This document shows, one piece after another, positions 8,071 to 16,761 of a stretch of DNA of 64,000 nt; within the stretch, counting starts at the first letter, position 1; the number at the start of each line of letters is the position of its first letter. A program made the translations under genes and the position numbers. The DNA is taken from positions 3,782,001 to 3,846,000 of the forward strand of contig NZ_CP176366.1 of assembly GCF_046244385.1 (NCBI RefSeq), in the 5' to 3' direction. The stretch comes from Methanospirillum stamsii. Lineage in GTDB: Archaea > Halobacteriota > Methanomicrobia > Methanomicrobiales > Methanospirillaceae. The notes below the pieces were generated by a model, which did no database searches, had not been told where the DNA came from, and saw nothing but the letters and a program-made list of their open reading frames with translations.

Positions 8071-9015
8071 TTAATCATCGATATCAATACCCAATGATTT
8101 TTTTACATCATCGGCGGTCAATCCGGATGACAATCTTCCTCCATACATGAGTTTTATGGCTCCCTGGTCTAGCTCAGATAACTTTGTACCGGTTACATTA
8201 TCAGGGTTAAAAATACTATCCGGAAGCGTACTTTCTCCATGGAAACCCATACTAAACAATAATCCCCTGATAAGGAAATGATTCCTTTCATCACCCGTTA
8301 GGTCGTTCAGGAGATACAGGTGATTTTTGCGGACAATTCCTACAGAATTATCATTTTTGTCCTTTAACAACTGTTCAGTTGAACTATCCCGGTCGTCCAG
8401 CAGTTCCTTAAAAAGATCCTTGTCCACGATACTAATCTTGTAATAGAGGTACTGAGTCGGAACATAATTCGGTTGATAAGAGGGAAGCGCAATCTCTTCA
8501 TCTTCAAAGGTAATGGTGCTGGAAAGATCATTGAGAACTGAAATGTACTCACGGACAGCTTCAACATCAGACTGTTCATACATCGCATCAATCCAGATCA
8601 TGTAATCATAGGTGTTTTCAAAGAGATCAGTTTGCGCATTATCCCTGCCATAAACGATATCTATCAGGTGTTTCCCAATTTGTTCTTTAACATTTACTCT
8701 TTCAGTATCCAGAACAGGAAAATCATCTTCGTTCAAGTCTCCCCGCAGGTATACAATTCCCGGAGTAATTACTCCAATACAAAGGCCCCGGGAAACTTTG
8801 AGGGGTACTGCTGATGAACCTGCATTGAATAACACTGATTCAAGCATCTCCGGAGATACTATTCGAATTTCAAAAAGTCCCGGATACCCATTCATTATAG
8901 CATTACTGCCTGCAGAATCCTCATGAGAGAGATCTTCATCGGCAGTTGAGCCAGGTATCATGAGTAAAAGAATAGACGTAAAAATTAATAAAAAAATTAT
9001 GAATTTTTTTATCAT
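8071..9015 (-). CDS. Secreted protein, DUF2927-like, paralog of the previous gene
   Basis: 314 residues from the internal ATG at 9015, which starts a clean signal peptide (M-I-K-K-F-I-I-F-L-L); an ATG at 9030 would add five residues. Unlike its neighbour it has no lipobox cysteine. The mature region repeats a unit twice (E-I-R-I-V-S-P and Y-K-I-S-I-V), and ends with S-M-G-F-H-G-E-S-T followed by S-E-L-D-Q-G-A-I-K-L-M-Y-G-G-R-L. This spacing resembles the zinc-site and C-terminal helix region of metzincin-like DUF2927 proteins, with only one of the expected histidines kept. The two genes probably arose by tandem duplication. Confidence 0.72.
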   Translation of the reverse strand: MIKKFIIFLLIFTSILLLMIPGSTADEDLSHEDSAGSNAIMNGYPGLFEIRIVSPEMLESVLFNAGSSAVPLKVSRGLCIGVITPGIVYLRGDLNEDDFPVLDTERVNVKEQIGKHLIDIVYGRDNAQTDLFENTYDYMIWIDAMYEQSDVEAVREYISVLNDLSSTITFEDEEIALPSYQPNYVPTQYLYYKISIVDKDLFKELLDDRDSSTEQLLKDKNDNSVGIVRKNHLYLLNDLTGDERNHFLIRGLLFSMGFHGESTLPDSIFNPDNVTGTKLSELDQGAIKLMYGGRLSSGLTADDVKKSLGIDIDD

Positions 9016-9208
9016 TAGTGTTAGGTACATTTTTCAGGATGTAAAAGTTATTCCCTAAGAATCCTATATCTCTCCGGAGATATCAGAGAAATTTTGTTTT
9101 CTTATCTTCAGAGAATTTTCCTCGCATGAATGATAATTATCAGGATCGATGATACAAAAAATTAGTGTTTTGATAGAGGAGAAACCCTTCGTCCCCACAA
9201 TTAACTAT

Positions 9209-10201
9209 TTATGCAAGTTTTTTCTTTGACGGTCGGATTTTTAACAGATCTTCAATGAAAACCAGACAATGTTTTAAAAACCGATGATCTACCGGATTAT
9301 GTATACATCCTCCGGTGAGTCGCTGCCGGACTCGCTCTTCACTTTCATCAGGCATCTCCCTAAACCAGTGATCTTTATCGAGCATTACAATCCGGCTTAC
9401 TGATGTAATTTTTTGTCTCAGTTTTGTCTCCAGAAAAAACGCATTACTCACCGGCACATCAAGATCTCCCGAACCATGCAGAATAAGACATGGATCAACA
9501 AGCGCTGAATAGAGAGAAGGGAGAGATTTTTCCTCGGAAAACAATTCTCTGGGGAGATGAAGATCAACAAGATAGCCACTTTCTTTGAGCCTGATTTTAC
9601 CTTTCCCTTTTCTAGATGCCCGGAATATTTTCCCCAGGTTATTCATGATGATATTTGTATCAGGGTCAAGATAAGGAGAAATATTCTCATCCGTTAATCT
9701 AAAACCATAATTTTTTATTGGCAGATATTTTTGTGTCAAAATTGCATCAATATCAGAATAAACCCCTCCGGCGATGATGTATCCGGCTGGTTTCAAACCA
9801 TACATTGCCAGTTCACAGAGCATTCTGCTCCCAAATCCATGACCAAATAGTATTGAACGCCGAATCAGAGAGCCTGATTCCTTGCATATCTGTTTTATTG
9901 AGATATAGACATCTGGAATATATGATGCCAGGATCATTTCTTCATCTGTTGGAATAGCATCCGGAGGAACTGGTTCCAGAGATAATGTCTCAATTCCACG
10001 CGAATGAAAAAAACTGCAGACTTCTTTTTGAAATGAAAGTTCCCGCATCCAGGTATCCTTACGAAGGCCTGGCCCGCAAAAAGGGAGTAATCCATATACC
10101 CAGTCAGGAAGGATAATAACCAGTGCTGAAGACGCGTCATTTCCCGGATGTGATAATTTCCATTGAAGAGAACAACGATTCGATGTTAAACGAGAATTCA
10201 T
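9209..10201 (-). CDS. Alpha/beta-hydrolase-fold protein with a missing nucleophile
   Basis: 330 residues. The fold is indicated by the strand I-L-F followed by the nucleophile elbow at residues 120-124, a later L-I-L-H-G-S-G-D-L-D-V-P (acid loop) and K-D-H-W-F (histidine loop). The elbow reads G-H-G-F-G, so Gly122 stands where the family has Ser; I checked the codon (GGA). The protein therefore looks like a non-catalytic or repurposed hydrolase. There is no signal peptide, so it should be cytoplasmic. Neighbours give no pathway: the paralogous secreted proteins lie downstream and a long non-coding stretch upstream. Confidence 0.75.
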   Translation of the reverse strand: MNSRLTSNRCSLQWKLSHPGNDASSALVIILPDWVYGLLPFCGPGLRKDTWMRELSFQKEVCSFFHSRGIETLSLEPVPPDAIPTDEEMILASYIPDVYISIKQICKESGSLIRRSILFGHGFGSRMLCELAMYGLKPAGYIIAGGVYSDIDAILTQKYLPIKNYGFRLTDENISPYLDPDTNIIMNNLGKIFRASRKGKGKIRLKESGYLVDLHLPRELFSEEKSLPSLYSALVDPCLILHGSGDLDVPVSNAFFLETKLRQKITSVSRIVMLDKDHWFREMPDESEERVRQRLTGGCIHNPVDHRFLKHCLVFIEDLLKIRPSKKKLA

Positions 10202-10945
10202 GTAGATGATTAAGTAATCTCATATCTATTAATACCTATTCTTTTTTGGGTAACATCATTAATACCCTAAATCGCTTTCTCAATCGTGAAAAGAAATCCC
10301 GCAAATAATATTTAGTTTTTTGAAAGATCTAAAATTTTTAAAAATATGCAATAATATTAAGAAATACCAATTTCGTAATATTTTTCTGACATCAGATCAA
10401 TTAAGTACTGTGATGGCAGAATAAGGAAGGTTTTTTTCTTTATCAATCAGATATCAGGAAAAATTACCGCGTGCAAAGCTTGGACACAAATGACATTACA
10501 CCTGATTTCTGCCATCTCAAATAATTCATTGTCTTTCCAAATCTTTTTTTGATGCTCATAATCCGGATGACGATGAGAAGAACAAATACACAACTTAATT
10601 ATAGTTAGTAAAACATAAATTGTATTGTACTACGGCAATGAGACTACAAAATGAGGTGCCAGTACATCACAGAGAAGAAAAATCCGATCATGCTTTTAGA
10701 AATCTGGTCCGGGCAAAAATTAGTCTCTTGCTGTCACACCTCAGGCACACCGAAACACTCCGACTTTCTGCCCGGACTCATGATTTGAATTCAGCATACA
10801 TTTTGTAGATATCTTTCATGCAAGAATTATTTGTAAAATATTTAAACTTGCATCATCTTATCCATTTTAAATGGAACTTTTAGGAACTCGGTAACGTTTT
10901 TTCGATTATCAGATTCAAAAAAAAGAATAAATCCGAGGAAATATG
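10202..10945. other. 744-base intergenic region with two long-range inverted repeats
   Basis: I see no convincing gene. A perfect 10-base inverted repeat links 10412-10421 (GATGGCAGAA) with 10507-10516, and a perfect 9-base inverted repeat links 10707-10715 (GTCCGGGCA) with 10769-10777. Both enclose patches of higher GC in an AT-rich background, which in archaea can mark structured RNA. A 62-codon frame at 10620-10808 overlaps the second repeat and has no ribosome-binding site. No tRNA or known riboswitch is recognisable. Confidence 0.4.
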
Positions 10946-11434
10946 TTACGCATCCGGATATGCCGGTCTGATGAGCATTGGTTCAATCGGAGGATGATAA
11001 TCTGCAAGACCTACAAAAAACTGATCATAGGGATTGTACTGAGGATCTCTACTGATATAATCCGAAAGCGAAGGCTCTGTTTTTATAAATTTTCCGACAA
11101 GGATCTGAAAAGAAAAATCATCAAAAAATTCTTCGCAATAATCAGCTACCTTATCAATTGCCTTATCATCAACAGCTTCAACTATCACATCACCCATCAG
11201 GACATGCATATTGACATCCTGTTCTGATATTTTAACCATCTTTGGAGAAGGGACCTGGTCAGTATAGTAATCAGAGGGTTTTTCAGGTGCTTTGCTTAAA
11301 TATCCCGGCCCATGGACAAGCACCCGGCGAATTCCAGCGATATAAGATAGACCATCAAGAAATTTTTCCGCATTATCTGACTGAAGCATTCGGATCGGAA
11401 CAATCCGACATTGAGGATATGAATGTGAATCCAT
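10946..11434 (-). CDS. mcrD: McrD-like methyl-coenzyme M reductase operon protein D
   Basis: 162 residues, the usual McrD length (PF02505). Diagnostic features are Y-P-Q-C-R-I-V-P-I-R near the N terminus, the segment I-R-R-V-L-V-H-G-P, and G-K-F-I-K-T-E-P-S-L-S-D-Y in the C-terminal half. A strong Shine-Dalgarno (AAGGAGA) sits 6 bases before the ATG. McrD is encoded with mcrBCGA in methanogens and is thought to help assembly or maturation of methyl-coenzyme M reductase. Here it stands alone: no mcrA, B, C or G is nearby. It is therefore either a second copy or a relocated gene. Confidence 0.88.
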   Translation of the reverse strand: MDSHSYPQCRIVPIRMLQSDNAEKFLDGLSYIAGIRRVLVHGPGYLSKAPEKPSDYYTDQVPSPKMVKISEQDVNMHVLMGDVIVEAVDDKAIDKVADYCEEFFDDFSFQILVGKFIKTEPSLSDYISRDPQYNPYDQFFVGLADYHPPIEPMLIRPAYPDA

Positions 11435-11833
11435 TGTAATCTCCTTCTTTCTAAATTCTTAACTCCACCCCGAAAACCCGGACTTGAATTTTTGAGGGAT
11501 GAAAATTCTGACCTCCAGGGTATCAGTTTTTGAGAAAATGCTGCTCTAACAAAAACAAGGATCAACCAGGAATAAGATACAGGTTTTCCCTTGTCTGAAC
11601 CTACTATGACTTTCAGAAAGATATACTTTATTATTAATTTAAAATTAGTACAATTAAATATATAAAATTTTAATTTTATTATTAAATTAAGGAAAAGAGT
11701 CAGATACCCAAAATTACGGGAAAACCCAACAATCATCAGGAAATATCTGTGATATCGGGAACACATTTTTCTAAAAGAAGGATAATACAATATGTCGGTG
11801 TAAATTTAATTAATCAGGTGAATGGGCTGTACT
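11435..11833. other. Intergenic region between mcrD and a histidine kinase
   Basis: About 390 bases with no supportable gene. The segment 11620-11695 is extremely AT-rich and is a likely promoter zone for the kinase on the plus strand. I see no structured element. Confidence 0.4.
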
Positions 11834-14074
11834 ATGAATAATTCTCATCTCCCCATAGTTCAATCTGATGACAAAAACTCGTCATCCCCCATTTTGGATT
11901 CTGAATCAATAAACCATACCAATACTTTTTTCCAGGCATTCATGGACAACCTGGATACACCAGCTTTTTGTCTTGATACAGAGTTTCGGTATACCTTTTT
12001 TAACCAGACTCACATCCAACAAATGAAAAACCTCTATAATGCCGATATCCGGATTGGAGAATGTCATCTGAACTATATTTACATAAAAGAAGACCGGGAA
12101 AGAGCAAAACAGAATCTTGAAAAAGCACTATCCGGAGAAGAAGTGATAGTTCGGGAGTATTCAGGAGATCATCTTCTATCCCGCCAGTATTGTGAGGTTC
12201 ATCATAAACCAATGAAAAACTCTGACGGGGCAATTATCGGCATTTCCGTTCTGGTTAGAAATATCACAGATATGGCATTCATTCTTGAAAAATTATATTC
12301 CAGCGAAGAGAATGCACGTGCCCTGATAAATGCTCCAAATGAATCTGTTTTTATGATGGAACCGGAAGGGACCATTCTGTATGTAAATGAAACGATGGCA
12401 TCAAGACTTGGATACACCGTTGAGGAGATGGTGGGAAAATCAACATATCATTTCGTAACCCCCGATGTTGCCATGCGACGAAAAACATATGTTGATGAAC
12501 TCTTACGGACGAAAAAACCAATACATGTTCTGGATGAACGAAACGGGAGAGTAATTGAGAACAATCTCTATCCGGTCCTGAATAGTTCAGGAGAAGTAAC
12601 CAGAATTGCCATCTATGGCAGGGATGTTACAAAACAGAAAGAGACAGAAAGAGAGCTCAGGGAAAGTGAAGAAAAATACCGGACAGTCGTGGAGAAAACT
12701 CATGAGGGTATTGTTATAGCCCTTGGCTCTAGCCTGGTTTTTGCAAATGAAGCATTTGCGAAAATGTCCGGATATTCTACTGATGAACTTATCGGAATGG
12801 ATTACCTGGATTTTGTCCCTGAAGAAAAAAGAGAAGAGATGGTAAAAAAATTTGAAACCAGGTATGCTGATGATACCGCTCCTCATAAGTATGAATTCGA
12901 GCTCCTTAAAAAAGATAAATCACTATTCATTGTTGAGATAAGTGCCGGACTTATTGAATTTAAGGGAAAACCAGCAGATCTTGTGGTAATGCGGGATATT
13001 TCCCCCAGGAAAAGAGCTGAAGAAATTCAAACCCGGACTATATCACTGTTAAATCAGACCCAGGCGATAACGAAACTTGGAGGCTGGGATTATAACCTGA
13101 TTACAAAAGAGATTCAGTGGACTGATGAAGTTTATAAGATTCTTGGTGCAAAACCAGATTTCCTTCCGATGGATATTGAACATGCATTTGATCTTTATTC
13201 TCCTGAAGATGCCCCGATTATCAAAGCAGCGTATAATAAAGCAGTAACAGAGGCAATCCCTTACGATATTGAATTAAAATTTTTCAGATTTGATGGAACT
13301 CCCATATGGGTTCGGACAATAGGTAATCCGGTTTTAGAAAACGGACAGGTTGTCAGAGTAACCGGGATTATCATGGATATTACCGAGCGAAAACAGATGG
13401 AGTCATCGCTCCGGGAAGTAATTCAAAAGCTCAGGTTACTAACAAGAATTACCCGGCATGATATTGTAAATGGCATAAACGTCATCAATCTATACCTTGA
13501 AATACTTCGGGAAACAGAAGATCCGGATGAAAGACAAAAATACATTCAAAAAACCCTTGATGCCTCTACTATTCTTGAGAAAACCATCGGTTTTACTCAG
13601 GAATATGAAAACTTAGGATCTGTTTCGAGCAGATGGTTGTCACTGTTCTCAATAACAAATTCAGCAATCTCCACGGTGTCGATGAAAGGAGTTCGTGTCC
13701 TTATTGATATCCCAGTGGAGATAGAGATATATTCTGATCCGATTATTAGCAGGGTTTTTTCTACTCTTCTTGATAATTCTCTCCGCCACGGAGAAAAAAC
13801 TTCAGAAATTCGTATTTTTACCAAAGAAGACAATAACAATCTCATAATCTTTTACGAAGATAATGGAGTTGGTATTGAAAATGCGGAAAAGGAATCAATT
13901 TTCAAACATGGATATGGAAAAAATACCGGAATCGGACTTTTTCTGGCAAGAGAGATACTCTCAATTACCGGGATGCAGATCAAAGAGACCGGAGTGACAG
14001 GAGGAGGTGCCAGATTTCAAATACGTGTTCCCCAGGGAGTGTACCGGATAAATCCGGCTGAAATCAGAGTATAA
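11834..14074 (+). CDS. Cytoplasmic multi-PAS sensor histidine kinase
   Basis: 746 residues from ATG 11834; the ATG at 11822 lies only one base from the AGGTG ribosome site, so the later start fits better. No membrane helix is present. Four PAS-type modules can be read at roughly residues 30-140, 155-270, 275-390 and 400-520, each ending in a PAC-like V-R/V-M-x-D-I/V-T segment. The kinase core follows: R-H-D-I-V-N with the phospho-acceptor His542, an N-box (L-L-D-N-S-L-R-H-G), G1 (E-D-N-G-V-G-I) and G2 (N-T-G-I-G-L-F). It should sense a soluble or redox ligand and phosphorylate a response regulator, plausibly the convergent gene at 14064-14699. The two genes overlap tail to tail by 11 bases. 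Confidence 0.92.
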   Translation: MNNSHLPIVQSDDKNSSSPILDSESINHTNTFFQAFMDNLDTPAFCLDTEFRYTFFNQTHIQQMKNLYNADIRIGECHLNYIYIKEDRERAKQNLEKALSGEEVIVREYSGDHLLSRQYCEVHHKPMKNSDGAIIGISVLVRNITDMAFILEKLYSSEENARALINAPNESVFMMEPEGTILYVNETMASRLGYTVEEMVGKSTYHFVTPDVAMRRKTYVDELLRTKKPIHVLDERNGRVIENNLYPVLNSSGEVTRIAIYGRDVTKQKETERELRESEEKYRTVVEKTHEGIVIALGSSLVFANEAFAKMSGYSTDELIGMDYLDFVPEEKREEMVKKFETRYADDTAPHKYEFELLKKDKSLFIVEISAGLIEFKGKPADLVVMRDISPRKRAEEIQTRTISLLNQTQAITKLGGWDYNLITKEIQWTDEVYKILGAKPDFLPMDIEHAFDLYSPEDAPIIKAAYNKAVTEAIPYDIELKFFRFDGTPIWVRTIGNPVLENGQVVRVTGIIMDITERKQMESSLREVIQKLRLLTRITRHDIVNGINVINLYLEILRETEDPDERQKYIQKTLDASTILEKTIGFTQEYENLGSVSSRWLSLFSITNSAISTVSMKGVRVLIDIPVEIEIYSDPIISRVFSTLLDNSLRHGEKTSEIRIFTKEDNNNLIIFYEDNGVGIENAEKESIFKHGYGKNTGIGLFLAREILSITGMQIKETGVTGGGARFQIRVPQGVYRINPAEIRV

Positions 14075-14699
14075 AAACAGGATATTGAAATTTTAACATA
14101 TCCCGTTCCTTTCTCTTATCTCCGATCATCTGATTGATTTGTGCAACTCTTTTATCAAAGCAATCCTCTCCGGAGACGGGGTCAGGTATCACCTGGGGCT
14201 CGAGTAATTCTTTTATCATCTCCATGGATCTAATCTCCCGATTCAGACGAACCCATTTTTGGCACACTTCTTTTGCAATGTCCTGAATTTTTGCTGCCCC
14301 GACATTTTTTAAAAGTGAAGCATACCACGAGAAAAAGTCAGAGATGGTTTCACATAATTCTTCATCAACAAAAGGCTTGATGATAAAACCATCCAGGAGG
14401 TCAGCATACCTGATAACTTCATCAGGATGAATTCTTTTCGCTGATGACATCATGATAGGAAGATCACTGCCGTTCTTTAATGACCGGATATGACCAAGAG
14501 TATCCCACCCATCAACGGGATCCATCATTATATCAAGAAGAACAAGATTTATCTCTTCTTTCTTGAGCCGCATGATTCCTTTGGATGGATCATCTTCAGC
14601 AATACAGGAATACCCGCATGAATTCAGAGCCCGGACTGTTGCTTCCCGGAAAACTGCCTCATCATCAATTACAAGAATTTTTTTCCGAATGGGATTCAT
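14064..14699 (-). CDS. Response regulator with a non-DNA-binding helical tail
   Basis: 211 residues. The receiver domain covers about 1-125: the acidic pair Asp12-Asp13, phospho-acceptor Asp56 in L-L-D-I-M-M-D, Ser85/Ser86 in place of the switch residue, and Lys108 in K-P-F. The C-terminal ~85 residues are helical and carry no recognisable HTH, so the output is probably protein-protein. The gene is convergent with the PAS kinase and overlaps its last 11 bases, which suggests they work together although they cannot share one mRNA. Confidence 0.9.
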   Translation of the reverse strand: MNPIRKKILVIDDEAVFREATVRALNSCGYSCIAEDDPSKGIMRLKKEEINLVLLDIMMDPVDGWDTLGHIRSLKNGSDLPIMMSSAKRIHPDEVIRYADLLDGFIIKPFVDEELCETISDFFSWYASLLKNVGAAKIQDIAKEVCQKWVRLNREIRSMEMIKELLEPQVIPDPVSGEDCFDKRVAQINQMIGDKRKERDMLKFQYPVFIL

Positions 14700-14910
14700 A
14701 TAGATATTCCCCGGACCCTGACATCAGCCCACTATCTCTATGATTATCTCTTTTCATATATTGGTCTTTGGACCATTTCCATCAGACCATCAAATTTTCA
14801 AAATACCCTGTATCCTGTAAAGTTATCATGTAAGTTCAAGGTCAGGAAATATCCGGAGTGATAAGGGTTTAATAAATCACAAGAGCATTCATGCTGCCCA
14901 ATGCTCCCCA

Positions 14911-16275
14911 TCAGTTCCGGAAACTGTGAATCGGTGCGGGAATCCGTCCTCCTCTGTTGATAAAATCACTACAACTGAATTTATTAACCGGCTGGACCGG
15001 AGCATATCCAAGAAGACCACCAAATTCTACCGTATCTCCCACATCCTTTCCAACCACCGGAATCAGCCGGACTGCGGTAGTTTTCTGGTTTATCATACCT
15101 ATCGCTGCCTCATCTGCAATGATACCGGATATCGTGGAAGCCGGAGTATTACCCGGAATGGCAATCATGTCAAGACCGACTGAACAGACACAAGTCATTG
15201 CTTCAAGTTTTTCAATCGTCAGACTGCCCCGGTTTACCGCATCTATCATCCCCTGATCCTCACTCACCGGAATAAATGCTCCGGAAAGACCACCGACAAA
15301 TGAACTTGCCATCACCCCTCCCTTTTTTACCTGGTCATTTAAGAGAGCAAGAGCAGCGGTAGTTCCCGGAGCACCGACAGATTCCAGTCCCATCTCCTCA
15401 AGGATTTCCGCAACACTGTCGCCGACCGAGGGAGTTGGTGCAAGAGAGAGATCGACAATTCCAAACGGAATTCCAAGCCGGACCGATGCTGCCTGTGCAA
15501 CCAGCTGACCCACCCGGGTAACTTTAAAAGCCGTCTTTTTAACGGTCTCACAAAGAACCTCGAAATCCTCTCCCCTGACCCCTTCAAGTGCATGCTTGAC
15601 AACACCCGGACCACTGACCCCTACATTAATAACCGCATCAGCCTCTGAAACACCATGAAACGCACCGGCCATGAATGGATTGTCATCCGGGGCATTGCAA
15701 AAGACGACAAGTTTTGCACAACCAAGAGAATTATTCTCCTTTGTTGCCTCAGCAGTCTCTTTTACAATCTGACCCATGAGTTTCACGGCATCCATGTTTA
15801 TCCCGGTCTTTGTCGAGCCGATATTTACCGAACTGCAAACCCGCTCGGTTGTGGAGAGTGCCTTCGGAATGGACCGGATGAGGTTTTCATCAGTATGAGT
15901 CATCCCTTTTGATACAATCGCAGAGTAACCGCCGATAAAATTAACCCCCATATCTTGGGCTGCTCTGTCAAGAGTCCTGGCAATTGAGACAAAATCATCC
16001 GGAGAAGTGCATGCTTTTCCGGCGATAAGTGCAACAGGAGTGACCGATATTCTCTTATTAACTATTGGAATCCCGTATTCAAGTTCTATCTCTTTTCCGG
16101 TTGAAACAAGGTCTTTTGCGAGCCGGGTTATTTTATCATAAATATTGTGGTTTAGGCTATTGAGATCAGAATCACCGCAGTCAAGCAGACTGATGCCGAG
16201 CGTAATAGTCCGGACATCCAGTTTCTCCTGCTCAATCATCTTGTTTGTCTCATTAACCTCAAAAATATTAATCAT
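14911..16275 (-). CDS. UPF0210 (DUF711) family protein
   Basis: 454 residues from the ATG at 16275; the frame extends further but the family begins with the element I-x-E-V/T-x-x-M-I-E-x-E-x-L-D-V-R-T-I-T, which is seen directly after this start. Further family landmarks are G-I-S-L-L-D-C, N-I-G-S-T-K-T-G-I-N-M-D-A-V and the C-terminal G-R-I-P-A-P-I-H-S. The function of UPF0210 is not established. It is cytoplasmic. It starts 10 bases after the stop of an ACT-domain gene, and this pairing is conserved in bacteria and archaea, which suggests ligand-controlled activity. Confidence 0.9.
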   Translation of the reverse strand: MINIFEVNETNKMIEQEKLDVRTITLGISLLDCGDSDLNSLNHNIYDKITRLAKDLVSTGKEIELEYGIPIVNKRISVTPVALIAGKACTSPDDFVSIARTLDRAAQDMGVNFIGGYSAIVSKGMTHTDENLIRSIPKALSTTERVCSSVNIGSTKTGINMDAVKLMGQIVKETAEATKENNSLGCAKLVVFCNAPDDNPFMAGAFHGVSEADAVINVGVSGPGVVKHALEGVRGEDFEVLCETVKKTAFKVTRVGQLVAQAASVRLGIPFGIVDLSLAPTPSVGDSVAEILEEMGLESVGAPGTTAALALLNDQVKKGGVMASSFVGGLSGAFIPVSEDQGMIDAVNRGSLTIEKLEAMTCVCSVGLDMIAIPGNTPASTISGIIADEAAIGMINQKTTAVRLIPVVGKDVGDTVEFGGLLGYAPVQPVNKFSCSDFINRGGRIPAPIHSFRN

Positions 16276-16285
16276 GATAAACCTG

Positions 16286-16558
16286 TCAGATACGGTGCAT
16301 TTTTTCGAAAATATCTTCCCGTTGGCACCTGATTCTAACACCTATCTCATCACCGATCCTTTCGAGATCGGTGACCATTTCAGAGTATGGTTTTGAAGAT
16401 CGTCCGGTGTCAACGATCATCATCATGTTAAAATAATCCTGCACAATCGTCTGAGAAATATCTTCGACATTGACCTGATTATCGGCAAGATATGTGCAGA
16501 CTTTTGCGATTATACCTACGGTGTCCTTTCCAACTACGGTAATGATGGATTTATTCAT
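16286..16558 (-). CDS. ACT-domain protein, UPF0237 family
   Basis: 90 residues, a single ACT domain. The N terminus I-I-T-V-V-G-K-D-T-V-G-I-I-A-K-V is the usual ACT ligand-loop signature, followed by N-V-E-D-I-S-Q and a second strand Y-F-N-M-M-M-I-V-D. Such domains bind amino acids or similar effectors. It is the first gene of a two-gene operon with the UPF0210 protein. Confidence 0.92.
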   Translation of the reverse strand: MNKSIITVVGKDTVGIIAKVCTYLADNQVNVEDISQTIVQDYFNMMMIVDTGRSSKPYSEMVTDLERIGDEIGVRIRCQREDIFEKMHRI

Positions 16559-16761
16559 GGTATGTCAGTCCATACCTATAGGTTCTCATCAGAGATTAAT
16601 CCAGGTTCAAAAAACAGGTGACTGAAAAGAGAGGACATTCAGGTGTATCATGAATATTTTTTTGGTCATGAAATACCTTTCATCCATCTTACAAAAGAAA
16701 AACAAGAAAGGATGCTCCGAAAAGTTATTTATTGCGAGATATTAGAGAAAAGGGGGTTTTT

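Noticed and set aside
10620..10808. 62-codon frame in the 10.2-10.9 kb gap
   Set aside because: No ribosome site, no recognisable fold, unusual composition, and it overlaps an inverted repeat.
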